Positions 24,959 to 33,810 of a stretch of DNA of 64,000 nt are shown one piece after another. The stretch is from positions 62,001-126,000 of the forward strand of contig JAIVFU010000004.1 in NCBI GenBank assembly GCA_020829485.1. The letters are read 5' to 3'. The translations under genes and the position numbers were made by a program. The stretch is from Nostoc sp. CHAB 5834. Its GTDB lineage: Bacteria; Cyanobacteriota; Cyanobacteriia; Cyanobacteriales; Nostocaceae. Position 1 is the first letter of the stretch. Every line of letters begins with the position of its first letter. The notes below the pieces were generated by a model. That model searched no databases. It was not told the origin of the DNA and was given only the letters and a program-made list of their open reading frames with translations.

Positions 24959-27160
24959 ATGGGAATGAATCAGCAGCTAGGCAAGCATTTTGTGAAGTTA
25001 ATCTTTGGACTGAAACAATCCCTTGGTCGAGGACACAGAGAATTGATTACTGCCGCCAGCGTTGCAGTCTGCGTCCTGCTTTTGCACTCCATCGGATTAT
25101 TACAATCTTTGGAGTTGGCAGCTTTGGATCAATTTTTTCGCTTACGTCCAAATGAACCGCCAGAAGAGCGTATTACCATCGTAGTGATTGATGAAGCCTA
25201 TTTAAAGGAAGTAGGTTCTTGGCCAATTCCAGATGCGAATATTGCCCAGTTGTTAGAAAAATTGAACGTCCACAAACCCCGTGCTATTGGCTTAGATATC
25301 TACCGAGATTTGGCAGTAGAGCCTGGAAATCAAGAACTTCGTAATATTTATAAGTCAATACCCAACTTGATTGGTATTAAGCTACTGGCAAATGACAAAA
25401 ACGTTAATGTTTCACCTCCACTGGGGCTAAATCAGGATCAAGTCGGCTTTAACAATGTGCTGTATGATGTTGATGGGAAAGTACGTCGCAGTTTGTTATA
25501 TTGGCACATTAATAATCAGGTACACGAAAGTTTTGCTCTGAAGTTGGCTTTATTGTATTTAAAGTCAGAAAATATTACTCCCACCACAGCAAAAAACAAC
25601 CCTGAGTATTTGCAATTGGGTAAGGCCACGTTTACTCGTTTTGAGGCTAATGATGGTGGTTATGTGGGAGCTAATGCTAGAGGCTACCAAATTTTGTCCA
25701 GTTTTCCCCCCAAATGCCAAAGTTTATCGGGAAATTTTTGCAGTTTTCGCCAGGTATCGATAAAAGATGTACTGGCAGATAAAGTCAAAGAAAACTTCAT
25801 CAAAGATCGGATTATACTTATTGGTTCTACTGCCCCCAGTCTCAATGATTTTGTATTCATTCCATACTCCAGTAGTCTAATGGGTACGGCAAAACCTGTA
25901 CCTGGTATTCAACTGCAAGCTTATTTTACTAATGAGTTAATCTCAGCGGCTCTGCAAGGACGACCATTACTGATGGTCTGGCATGACTTATTGGAAGACT
26001 TGTGGATTTTTATTTGGTCTTATCTGGGAACTGTGACGACATGGCGGATACGACACGCAACTAAGAGCCTTCAAAGCATTCTAGTTTGTTGCTTGGTATT
26101 GACCCTGAGTGCGTACCTTGCTTTCTTGTATGGTTGGTGGATACCGCTCATTCCCTCACTATTTAGCTTTGGCAGTTCAGCTATTTGGATGACTAATCAT
26201 ATTGTCCACATCCAGCAAGAGTGGAAACGTTCTAAAGAATTTTTGCATCACGTAATCAACACGATTCCTGATCCAATTTTTGTGAAAAATGAACAACACC
26301 AGTGGATTGTTTTAAATGAAGCGTATTGTCGATTTATCGGTTATCCGAATAAGTTGTTAATTGAAAAGTCAGACTATGACTTTTTCCCCAAACATGAAGC
26401 CGATGTGTTTCGACAACAGGATGAACTTGTGTTCAGGACTGAAAAACCCCAGGAACATGAAGAAGAATTTACTAATGCAGATGGTCAGACTCATCAAATT
26501 TCCACTAAGCGATCGCTCCATAAAGACTCAGCTGGCAATTTCTTTTTAGTTGGGATCATCCGAGATATTACTCAGCGCAAGCTCATGGAAGAACAGCTAA
26601 AACGTACTGCTGCTGAACTATTGTGCTCTAACAAAGAACTAAAACTCAAAGAAGACCACTTGCGTCATTTAGCTTATCACGACCCGCTCACAGGTCTATC
26701 TAATCGCAAATTTTTTGCCGAACAACTTTATGAATCGTTACATTGGGCGCAACACAACAAGTTGTTGCTAGGGCTGCTGTTTATTGATTTAGATGGCTTT
26801 AAGCAAATCAATGATACTCTGGGGCACGAGGTGGGCGATCGCTTGCTAATGACTATCGCCGGACGACTCAGCAACTCTTTACGCGCTAGTGATACAGTTT
26901 CTCGTTTGGGTGGCGATGAATTTACTGTGATTTTACGCGCAATTCCTAATGTTCAAATAGCTGCTAAAATCGCAGCAACAATTTTAACTAGTATTAGCAA
27001 GCCAGTTGTCTTGGACGGCTATGCAATCCGAGTCTCTGCCAGTATTGGTATTAGTGTTTATCCATACAACAGTCAAGACAGTGAAACTTTAATGAAACAA
27101 GCAGATGCAGCAATGTATCGTGCTAAGCAGCTGGGTAAAAATCGCTACGAATTTGCTTAA
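24959..27160 (+). CDS. CHASE2-PAS-GGDEF sensor diguanylate cyclase
   Basis: 733 residues. A membrane span near 40 is followed by an extracytoplasmic CHASE2 sensor (about 55-345; LDQFFRLRPNEPPEERITIVVIDE), three closely spaced spans (about 350-420), a PAS domain (HHVINTIPDPIFVKNEQHQWIVLN, about 435-540) and a GGDEF domain (DPLTGLSNRKFF to the end). The active site is SRLGGDEF (about 648-655), intact, with an RxxD inhibitory site (RASD) five residues before it, so it should make cyclic di-GMP and be product-inhibited. No EAL domain. Flanked on both sides by inverted copies of one MITE. Confidence 0.92.
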   Translation: MGMNQQLGKHFVKLIFGLKQSLGRGHRELITAASVAVCVLLLHSIGLLQSLELAALDQFFRLRPNEPPEERITIVVIDEAYLKEVGSWPIPDANIAQLLEKLNVHKPRAIGLDIYRDLAVEPGNQELRNIYKSIPNLIGIKLLANDKNVNVSPPLGLNQDQVGFNNVLYDVDGKVRRSLLYWHINNQVHESFALKLALLYLKSENITPTTAKNNPEYLQLGKATFTRFEANDGGYVGANARGYQILSSFPPKCQSLSGNFCSFRQVSIKDVLADKVKENFIKDRIILIGSTAPSLNDFVFIPYSSSLMGTAKPVPGIQLQAYFTNELISAALQGRPLLMVWHDLLEDLWIFIWSYLGTVTTWRIRHATKSLQSILVCCLVLTLSAYLAFLYGWWIPLIPSLFSFGSSAIWMTNHIVHIQQEWKRSKEFLHHVINTIPDPIFVKNEQHQWIVLNEAYCRFIGYPNKLLIEKSDYDFFPKHEADVFRQQDELVFRTEKPQEHEEEFTNADGQTHQISTKRSLHKDSAGNFFLVGIIRDITQRKLMEEQLKRTAAELLCSNKELKLKEDHLRHLAYHDPLTGLSNRKFFAEQLYESLHWAQHNKLLLGLLFIDLDGFKQINDTLGHEVGDRLLMTIAGRLSNSLRASDTVSRLGGDEFTVILRAIPNVQIAAKIAATILTSISKPVVLDGYAIRVSASIGISVYPYNSQDSETLMKQADAAMYRAKQLGKNRYEFA

Positions 27161-27321
27161 TTAGTCAATAGTCAAGTGTCCAGGTTTTTTTCTTTTTAGT
27201 TACAATTTTTACCTTTAAATTAGGAATGAGGAATGGAGATACGTCCAAAGGACTATCTTGAAAAAGTATAGTGTATATATATTCTGCAAAGTGGTTTTTT
27301 CGGCAATATAAAGACTTAGTA

Positions 27322-27472
27322 CAATACGCTTGGGTTAAGCCCAAAAACCTTGGTAGAGACGCGAAATTGTACTGGGCAACTCTTGGAGACGCTAAAAGCG
27401 AACGCTCCGCTACGCTAACGCGTCTCTACAGGTCTAAAATTCAGTACCAAAAATCCTTAACTGAACCTATTG
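27322..27472. mobile_element. MITE-like element, family 1, copy B (151 bp), inverted relative to copy A
   Basis: Ends CAATACGCTTGGGTTAAG and CTTAACTGAACCTATTG, the left end more diverged. The flanking direct repeat is AGACTTAGTA (27312-27321) against GGACTTAGTA (27473-27482), 9 of 10 identical. The internal sequence is near-identical to the reverse complement of copy A (shared AGAGACGCGAAATTGTACTG, GAGACGCTAAAAGCGAACGC). Confidence 0.85.
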
Positions 27473-27482
27473 GGACTTAGTA

Positions 27483-28076
27483 AGGTTTTTTACCTGAAAA
27501 ATCAACCTAATAATACAGGTGAGGAAGGGATCAATCATCAAAGGGAACTGGCCAATTAATTATTTTTGTTAATATTTTTACTAATACAAAATATACTGTA
27601 CTTACTCGATTTATTATTAGATTTTATAGTTCATAGTTTTGAAAATCCTTATATTATAGTAATTCCGTTACTTTAACTTTATATATCTTTACTAAATTAA
27701 ATTTTTAATATACACTCAGCTAAGTATTACTGAAGATATTTCTGAACTCTTAGTTAATAAACATAGTGTTTATACTTAGGAGTATTAAAATATTATTAAT
27801 AAGTATTGGTTTAGAAAAAACACTTCCAGCAATTTATCAACATATCTAACTTTGGACTGATGTGAAAATGATACATTAAGAATATTACTTAAGTAGATAG
27901 ACTATTTAATAACAGCAGATAAAGCTTAAGTTACAAGCGTTGCCCATAATTACTTGTACAGTGCCAAGAATAATTGAACTAATTTAATAAAGTTATTTGT
28001 TAACAAATTTAAGTACATATACGGTAGTAAAGAAAAATATTTTTAAAATTAATAAATAGTAAATTTCCTGAAAGCC
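27483..28076. other. AT-rich intergenic region, nothing recognised
   Basis: About 590 bases of very AT-rich sequence with stops in all frames. No hairpin, repeat or coding signal stands out; it presumably carries the promoter and long leader of the small secreted peptide gene that follows. Confidence 0.5.
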
Positions 28077-28298
28077 ATGAAGACTAACTTCCGAATCAAA
28101 AAGTTTATGATATTGTGTATAGGTGCTTACATCTTAATACCGAAAATTGCAGCCTATACGGGTATGTTCAATACTGCAAGCGCTACTAGCGGTGACACCT
28201 TAATTGCGCGCAAAGTCAATTCTCAAAATTTAAAAGACGTGTATATCCCACCAAATTATGGTGGCCCCGACAGTCAGCATGGTAGCGGCACCCGCTAA
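28077..28298 (+). CDS. Small secreted protein ending in a Pro-Gly-rich motif
   Basis: 73 residues. It has a basic N-terminus (KTNFRIKKF), a hydrophobic core (MILCIGAYILIPKIAA) suggesting a signal peptide or single span, then a short mature part ending YIPPNYGGPDSQHGSGTR. That terminal pattern (aromatic/aliphatic-x-PP-x-x-G-x-P....G-x-G-T-R) resembles the opening motif of cyanobacterial secreted DUF928 proteins, but here the protein stops right after it. ATG at 28077 is preceded by a weak purine stretch (CTGAAAGCC). Function unknown; a processed exported peptide is one possibility. Confidence 0.55.
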   Translation: MKTNFRIKKFMILCIGAYILIPKIAAYTGMFNTASATSGDTLIARKVNSQNLKDVYIPPNYGGPDSQHGSGTR

Positions 28299-28335
28299 GG
28301 GACTTCCAAATAAAATATCCCATTGCTTTGGCGAG

Positions 28336-28379
28336 TAGGGGAAGCAGGGGAAGCAGGGGAAGCAGGGGAAGCAGGGGAG
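28336..28379. repeat. 9-bp tandem repeat (GAAGCAGGG)n
   Basis: Four to five units of GAAGCAGGG following the small secreted protein gene; a minor relative of the GGGGCAG repeats at 30425 and 36061. Confidence 0.85.
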
Positions 28380-28541
28380 GAAGAATCTAACGATCATAGT
28401 CGCTTCCAAAATTGAATAATTTAATTTCTGGAAATCCCTAATAGGAATTTTGGATTTTAGATTGGCCCTATACTTGAGCCATTGTCATTAAGTTATGGGC
28501 TAAGAGCTACTGACTTAAGAGCGTTCCTGTCCAAGCGTTGC

Positions 28542-28675
28542 CAATACGGTTCGGATAAGATCCCCCCGCCTGTGGCGACCCCCTTAAAAAGGGGGTAAAA
28601 GAGGGTCAGAAGCCCCCCTTTTTAAGGGAGTTGAGGGGATCTTCGAGGACTAAACACGTTAACCGAACCGTATTG
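28542..28675. mobile_element. MITE-like element, family 1 ends, different core, copy C (134 bp)
   Basis: Ends CAATACGGTTCGGATAAG and GTTAACCGAACCGTATTG; perfect 10-bp flanking direct repeat CAAGCGTTGC (28532-28541 and 28676-28685). The core is unrelated to copies A/B: two opposed C-rich/G-rich blocks (CCCCCTTAAAAAGGGGG and CCCCCCTTTTTAAGGG) inside a longer GATCCCC...GGGGATC inverted repeat. Confidence 0.85.
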
Positions 28676-28741
28676 CAAGCGTTGCGACTACAGGAAAAGG
28701 AATTAAAAGCCTTTGCTAGAAGTTTGTTCGGGAAACTTCAA

Positions 28742-30418
28742 TCAAAATGATAGTGGAGATTTCCACCAATGATGTGTTTGTACAAGTGCGTGAACTTGCC
28801 AATTTGGGTCTGGCTGAGGATAATCTAAACGGTAGTGCCCACCTCGGCTTTCGGTTCTAAAAGCAGCACTTTTAAGAATTAAATCAGCTACATCTAATAA
28901 ATTGCGGGTTTCTGCCCAAAGTCTCAATTGCCGTTCAACATCTGGGATGTCAAAACTAGCTGCTTGGGCGGGACGTAAAGCAAGCAAGAATTGACTTAAA
29001 GGCAGGATAGCGAAATCTTGCTGCCAAGATTCAATAGTAGCGATCGCAGTTTCTAACTTTGATTTCTCCCGACAAATACCAGCACTTTCCCACACTAGAC
29101 GTGGTAACTTCTCCCTGAGTGCTTCTAGCTGTGCTTGCTGGATATGCCACTCACTAGCATCAGCACTAAATTTCTGTAATTGTAGTACTGGTGTTTCTGG
29201 CGGCAGCCCAATATTTTCTAACTCTATTTTGTCCATTTGGGCCCCAAACACAATACATTCCAGCAGGGAATTACTGGCAAGGCGATTTGCCCCATGCACC
29301 CCGGTACTAGCGGTTTCACCCACCGCGTACAAACCACGAATATTCGTGCGATTCATCAGATCCGCGACAATGCCACCCATCCAGTAATGGGCAGCAGGGG
29401 CCACAGGAATTGGTTCATGGAAGACATCAACTCCCCAATGCTGACAAACTTTGATAATGTTGGGAAAGCGGTGACGAATCTTGTCGGCGGGGATGGGGCG
29501 CATATCCAACCACACATGGGCAGTCGCTAAATCAACGGCGGTACGTTGTAAATGGCTGAAAATTGCTCTACTGACTACATCTCTGGGCGCGAGTTCACCC
29601 GCCGGGTGGTAGTCAAAGGCAAAACGCCGCCCTTCGTTATCGACAAGGTGTGCGCCCTCACCGCGTACAGCTTCGCTAATCAGAAAGCGATCGGCACCAG
29701 GTTTAGTGAGGGCTGTGGGGTGAAATTGCACAAATTCCAAATCGCGGAGGATAGCGCCAGCCCGATATGCGATCGCTACTCCATCACCTGTACTTACAGC
29801 CGGATTAGTAGTTTGGGCAAATACCTGACCACCACCTCCAGTTGCCAGTACCACAGCACCAGCCCTTACCCATGTGATTTTTCCTTGGTAAAATAAGCTG
29901 ATTCCCTGAGTGCGATCGCTTTCGGGTTCAATCCACAAACTCAAAGCCAAAGCTTGCTGAATGATTTGAATATTCTGGCGACGTAATACTTGCGCTGCAA
30001 GGGTGGTGGTAACTTCCCTCCCTGTGGTGTCTGCGGCGTGGAGAACGCGGTTGCGAGAATGGGCAGCTTCTAAAGTTAAAGCCAAGGCTTGACCATGACG
30101 GTCAAAAGCAACTCCTAAGTCAACTAGGGATTGAATGCAGTTAGGCGCAAGTTGGGCGAGAAATTCTACAGCAGTGCGATCGCACAAACCTGCACCTGCC
30201 CGGATCGTATCTTCAATGTGCAGCGTGGGAGAATCTTCCGGGGCAACTGCTGCGGCAATACCACCTTGCGCCCAATCACTGGCGGATAAAGCAACAGTTT
30301 CTTTGGTAATTAAGCCGACTCGCAAGGAATCTGGTAAACACAGCGCTGTGTATAGTCCAGCAGCACCAGCGCCGACTACTAAGACATCAAATTGGCTAGG
30401 AATATCTATCTGAGACAA
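28742..30418 (-). CDS. nadB: L-aspartate oxidase
   Basis: 558 residues. The N-terminal FAD-binding motif is DVLVVGAGAAGLYTALCL (about 12-29). Further flavoprotein signatures are SDWAQGGIAAAV, ATGGGGQVFAQTTNP, FVQFHPTAL and SEAVRGEGAHLVDNEGRRF, with HYWMGGIVADLMNRTNI and GVHGANRLASNSLLECIVFG in the catalytic and FAD regions. The C-terminal helical domain is complete. It oxidises L-aspartate to iminoaspartate, the first step of de novo NAD synthesis with NadA. Length and HYWMGG/GANRLASNS motifs separate it from succinate dehydrogenase flavoproteins. Single gene, minus strand. Confidence 0.95.
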   Translation of the reverse strand: MSQIDIPSQFDVLVVGAGAAGLYTALCLPDSLRVGLITKETVALSASDWAQGGIAAAVAPEDSPTLHIEDTIRAGAGLCDRTAVEFLAQLAPNCIQSLVDLGVAFDRHGQALALTLEAAHSRNRVLHAADTTGREVTTTLAAQVLRRQNIQIIQQALALSLWIEPESDRTQGISLFYQGKITWVRAGAVVLATGGGGQVFAQTTNPAVSTGDGVAIAYRAGAILRDLEFVQFHPTALTKPGADRFLISEAVRGEGAHLVDNEGRRFAFDYHPAGELAPRDVVSRAIFSHLQRTAVDLATAHVWLDMRPIPADKIRHRFPNIIKVCQHWGVDVFHEPIPVAPAAHYWMGGIVADLMNRTNIRGLYAVGETASTGVHGANRLASNSLLECIVFGAQMDKIELENIGLPPETPVLQLQKFSADASEWHIQQAQLEALREKLPRLVWESAGICREKSKLETAIATIESWQQDFAILPLSQFLLALRPAQAASFDIPDVERQLRLWAETRNLLDVADLILKSAAFRTESRGGHYRLDYPQPDPNWQVHALVQTHHWWKSPLSF

Positions 30419-30421
30419 GGT

Positions 30422-30462
30422 AGTGGGGGAGGGGGCAGGGGGCAGGGGGCAGGGGGAGGCAA
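30422..30462. repeat. GGGGGCA tandem repeat upstream of nadB
   Basis: (GGGGGCA)n, about four units, immediately upstream of the nadB start; probably overlaps its leader. Confidence 0.8.
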
Positions 30463-30571
30463 GGAAAAATTTTGTTTTGTTTTCCTTGTGCCCCCTTTAT
30501 ATCTAATAGAAGACTCCACTCTCTAGAATTAGGAGTGGGCTGCTATTTGCTACATTAACTGCAACGTGCAG

Positions 30572-31000
30572 TTATCTGTAGATGCCATTGTTAAAGCGAT
30601 CGTCTCCCTCGTTGAAGGCAGGTTCTAGTTCTGTCACGGTGAACTTATCCAAGTTGGCTTGCAGGGTTTGTTTCTGGCGATCGCTCAATCCTGGAAGATC
30701 CAATACATCCTCTACATTTTTGTAGGGAGCATTTGTGATGATTTTCTTAGCCAAGGTGGGATAAAGCCCTGGATACTGTTGAAAAGCTCGGACGTTGGTA
30801 TTATTCAAATCAATTTTTTTACCAAATTCCGTTCCTAGCTTCGCATCTGCCCGATTCTGCCGCTCAATTGCCAGAACTGGGACTTGTGGAAATGCAAAAC
30901 TGTTGAAACTAGCAGCTTGGGCTATCTGAGTTGTTCCCAACCATCCCCAGCAACCAAGTAACAAACTAAACACTGTTAATAAACGCGCCAATCCTTTCAC
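30572..31000 (-). CDS. psbU: Photosystem II extrinsic 12-kDa protein PsbU
   Basis: 142 residues. Residues 1-29 form a signal peptide ([24 protein letters not shown]) for lumenal export. The mature part carries the helix-hairpin-helix-like fold seen in Psb[51 protein letters not shown]. PsbU binds the lumenal face of photosystem II and stabilises the oxygen-evolving Mn cluster with PsbO and PsbV. Length is typical for a cyanobacterial precursor. Monocistronic, with about 540 bases of upstream non-coding DNA likely containing its promoter. Confidence 0.95.
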   Translation of the reverse strand: MKGLARLLTVFSLLLGCWGWLGTTQIAQAASFNSFAFPQVPVLAIERQNRADAKLGTEFGKKIDLNNTNVRAFQQYPGLYPTLAKKIITNAPYKNVEDVLDLPGLSDRQKQTLQANLDKFTVTELEPAFNEGDDRFNNGIYR

Positions 31001-31538
31001 GATTTTCTACCTCTTTCCATCAAACAGAAATAAAAGTTTTAAGCTAACAGCAGTCATTAGTCATGAGTCATTAGTCATTAGTCATACCCTGCGGGAAGCC
31101 GCTAATGCGTCTACGTGAGAGCGCCAAGGACAAAGGACAAAGGACAAAACCTGATAGCTTAATCAACACAGCAGTCATCAGAAACTAATATACAGCGTAT
31201 TAATATCCACAATATTTGCTGTTACTGGGTTTAACTATACTTTTGCCAAAATCTTCATCGTGGTAAGAGTGCCTGCATAGCTGCAATCCGCTTCCATCCA
31301 TGATCCTGAGCATTCCCAGCTAGACGAAATCTTTTCGGGGTGGCTGATTCTAGCTCCCAAGCAGATATGAAATCCTTCGATACCTAATACCGAAAACCCT
31401 AGCAAGATGAGTTGATAGTGATGGACTGTTATGTAATATTTCTTAACCTATTAATCATCTACAGCATCATTTTTGATGTACCGTAGACTGGGCTGGAAAA
31501 AGTTTCGGTTTTGATACTACACAATTTTTTAATATTTT
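31001..31538. other. Intergenic region between psbU and the DUF3120 gene; possible gene remnant
   Basis: Near psbU it has CATTAGT repeats and a GC-rich palindromic patch (about 31083-31140). On the minus strand 31255-31383 there is an open stretch ending WELESATPKRFRLAGNAQ...WKRIAAMQALLPR and a stop. It has protein-like composition but no start codon, so it may be the C-terminal relic of a lost gene. I do not recognise the family. Confidence 0.3.
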
Positions 31539-32318
31539 TTAGGCTGCGATCGCAGCTAACAAAAATAGGCTGTCTACCAAAATTGTGCTTAAAACTGCGC
31601 CACTAAAGGCATACCAGTGTCTTTGCTTTAAACCTAAAGGTAAAATCCCAACTGTCAACAGGACTAAGGCGAGAAATATAGCCCAACTTTGTCCCCAAGG
31701 CGTTTGTACTTGCATCAGGGCATTTTGTAATATTTGCGGTGCTAAATCTGCATCTACTCTCATAATTTGCCGCCAATAGGGCATCAGGTTGGATATATAA
31801 AAATATACGTCGGTTAAGACTGTACCTAGTAAAGAACCTAAGTAAAACCAGTTACCTACCTTGCCCCAATTCTTCACCAAACACCAGCAAGCAAAGGGTA
31901 ATCCTATAGACTCTACTGGTAGATGCCACACAGGTTCCCAACGTAACCAGCCCCAGTAAATCGCTCCTGCTAACCAACTCCAGCTAAATCCGAAGAGTAA
32001 ATCTCCCCATACATAAGTTGCAGTCCGTGACATTAAGGTAAAACTTAGCCACACCCAAAATGCTGTCAGCGCTAAACTTAGACTTGGTAGCGATCGCACT
32101 ATTGGTGCTTCTACAAATACTGGTACTGTTACTAAAAATACCGCCGCCCCAAACACTAACCAAGTTTGTCGGGCAGAAATAGATAAGGGAAGAGAGGGAG
32201 AACAGGAGAGTGTAGATTCCAATTCCCTGATACCCTTCTGCCCAGTAACAGTTAAATCTAACTCTGTATCAATAGAAGGGGTAGAAGCAGTGTAGGAGAA
32301 CAGTGTATTATTAATCAA
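31539..32318 (-). CDS. DUF3120-type integral membrane protein
   Basis: 259 residues. A hydrophilic N-terminus of about 45 residues is followed by six or seven hydrophobic spans (TWLVFGAAVFLVTVPVFVEAPIVRSLP, FWVWLSFTLM, LLFGFSWSWLAGAIYWGWLR and so on). The pattern matches a cyanobacteria-specific conserved membrane protein I recall as DUF3120. Its function is unknown, though near-universal occurrence in cyanobacteria suggests a thylakoid or cell-envelope role. No operon partner. Confidence 0.7.
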   Translation of the reverse strand: MINNTLFSYTASTPSIDTELDLTVTGQKGIRELESTLSCSPSLPLSISARQTWLVFGAAVFLVTVPVFVEAPIVRSLPSLSLALTAFWVWLSFTLMSRTATYVWGDLLFGFSWSWLAGAIYWGWLRWEPVWHLPVESIGLPFACWCLVKNWGKVGNWFYLGSLLGTVLTDVYFYISNLMPYWRQIMRVDADLAPQILQNALMQVQTPWGQSWAIFLALVLLTVGILPLGLKQRHWYAFSGAVLSTILVDSLFLLAAIAA

Positions 32319-32742
32319 AGTTTTTAATATTTGTTACTAAACTTTATCTTATTTAAGATATCACACTTTAAAATCCCCCCCTGGGGCATTGTAATTATAC
32401 TAAAATTTCGGTGAACACTGGTGGAAGCTAAACAAAACATTCTGCGCTAGACTAATTCCCGAAAGTTACCTTATGTACATAACTCCTTTGTAGTTCGCAT
32501 TTACAAAGAACTACAGAGAGAGGGTAAAAAGTCAATGGCATCAGCCCTTAAATATTAAAGTTTGATGAATTGTCAAAATTTCGTTGACTTATTGAAGTGG
32601 GTGTAAGAACATGGCCACCGTCTTGGATGGTGTTATTGATTTGGTAAAGTGGAATTTTCTATAATATTGGGTGCAGCGAAAAGTATATAAATTAACATCA
32701 TCAGCTAGGTAATGATTGTTTACAACAGGAAAAAGGTATTAA
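32319..32742. other. Divergent intergenic region upstream of uppP, nothing distinctive
   Basis: About 420 bases between two divergently transcribed membrane-protein genes; AT-rich, presumably containing both promoters. One very short ATG frame (17 codons, around 32612) is not convincing. No repeat or strong hairpin was noticed. Confidence 0.45.
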
Positions 32743-33570
32743 TTGATGGAGTTTATTCAAGCTTTTATTTTGGGTATTGTTCAAGGTATTACAGAGTTTT
32801 TGCCAATCAGCAGCACTGCACATCTTCTGATTGTTACCAAGGTATTTGGTTGGAAAGAACTAGGTTCTAAAGATTTTGTCGATGCAATTCAATTTGGCAG
32901 TGTTATAGCAATTGTGGGCTATTTTTGGTCGCTGATTTCTAATATTGTCAAAGGTGCAATTGAAGCAGTAAAAGACAAAGACTGGCAACGTGAAGAGTGG
33001 AAAATTCTTGTCGGTATTGTAGTAGGAACAATGCCTGCCTTAATTTTCGGGTTTCTTTTGAAAGACGTTCTACCAGAGAGCGCATTAATTATTGCCATAA
33101 TGTCAATTATCATGGCACTTTTACTAGCTTTGGCAGAAAAAATTGGCACTCGCAAACGAGATTTTAATTCATTGCAGATTCGGGATGGTATTTTAGTTGG
33201 GTTGGGACAAACGCTTGCTTTAATTCCGGGTGTTTCTCGTTCTGGCTCAACTTTGACGACTGCCTTATTTTTAGGATTAGAACGCGATACAGCAGCGAAA
33301 TTCTCCTTTTTATTAGGGTTTCCAACTCTTACCATTGCAACGCTGTATAAAAGTCTGAAAATCTTCAAGTTATTTGAAGCCCAACAGTTGCCAGATAACA
33401 TTGTTGGACTATTAATTGTAGGGATTATTTCAACCTTGATTTTTTCCTACCTATCAATTGCATTTTTGATCAAATACTTAGCAACCAAAAATACTTTAGT
33501 TTTCGTTTGGTATAGATTAGCATTCGGCAGTGCTATTTTAGCTGCGATCGCAGCAGGTTGGAAAGGATAA
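32743..33570 (+). CDS. uppP: Undecaprenyl-diphosphatase
   Basis: 275-residue membrane protein with about eight spans. Diagnostic motifs are GITEFLPISSTAHLLI (about 15-30) and LIPGVSRSGSTLTTALFLGL (about 164-183), the two conserved active-site regions of the BacA/UppP family. It removes a phosphate from undecaprenyl diphosphate at the outer face of the membrane, recycling the carrier lipid for peptidoglycan and surface polysaccharides. ATG at 32743 is preceded by AAAAAGG. Single gene. Confidence 0.95.
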   Translation: MMEFIQAFILGIVQGITEFLPISSTAHLLIVTKVFGWKELGSKDFVDAIQFGSVIAIVGYFWSLISNIVKGAIEAVKDKDWQREEWKILVGIVVGTMPALIFGFLLKDVLPESALIIAIMSIIMALLLALAEKIGTRKRDFNSLQIRDGILVGLGQTLALIPGVSRSGSTLTTALFLGLERDTAAKFSFLLGFPTLTIATLYKSLKIFKLFEAQQLPDNIVGLLIVGIISTLIFSYLSIAFLIKYLATKNTLVFVWYRLAFGSAILAAIAAGWKG

Positions 33571-33595
33571 TTCATAATAGTCATTAGTCATTAGT

Positions 33596-33783
33596 AGGAC
33601 TTACGCACAGGTAACGGAAAATCGAACCTTATTAGACACAGAGAAGCCAGTGCGTTGGGCGGGTTCCCCGACTTGTTCGCGCAGCGTCTCCCCTTCTCCC
33701 AAAGGGAGAGGCTAACGCCAAGGGAGAAGCAACTGGCGCAACACGGAGGAATAAGAGTTTGAGAGATATTTTGCGTAAGTCCT
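33596..33783. mobile_element. MITE-like element, family 2 (ends AGGACTTACGCA), 188 bp
   Basis: Terminal inverted repeat AGGACTTACGCA...TGCGTAAGTCCT. The core holds GC-rich palindromes (GGTTCCCCGACTTGTTCGC, CTCCCAAAGGGAGAG). The inner right end (AATAAGAGTTTGAGAGATATT) matches the inner left end of the second copy at 46593 in inverted orientation. No ORF inside. Target duplication is unclear (ATTAGT occurs on both sides but within CATTAGT repeats). Confidence 0.75.
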
Positions 33784-33810
33784 GATTAGTTCAACAATGC
33801 CCAATGCCCA

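Noticed and set aside
27271..27480. 69-codon plus-strand ORF overlapping MITE copy B
   Set aside because: Open only because it runs through the MITE; terminal repeats and target duplication explain the sequence.
28077..28298. Identification as a PatX/PatS heterocyst peptide
   Set aside because: The C-terminus is GSGTR rather than RGSGR, and the PP-x-x-GGP context points to a DUF928-like motif; kept only as a note.
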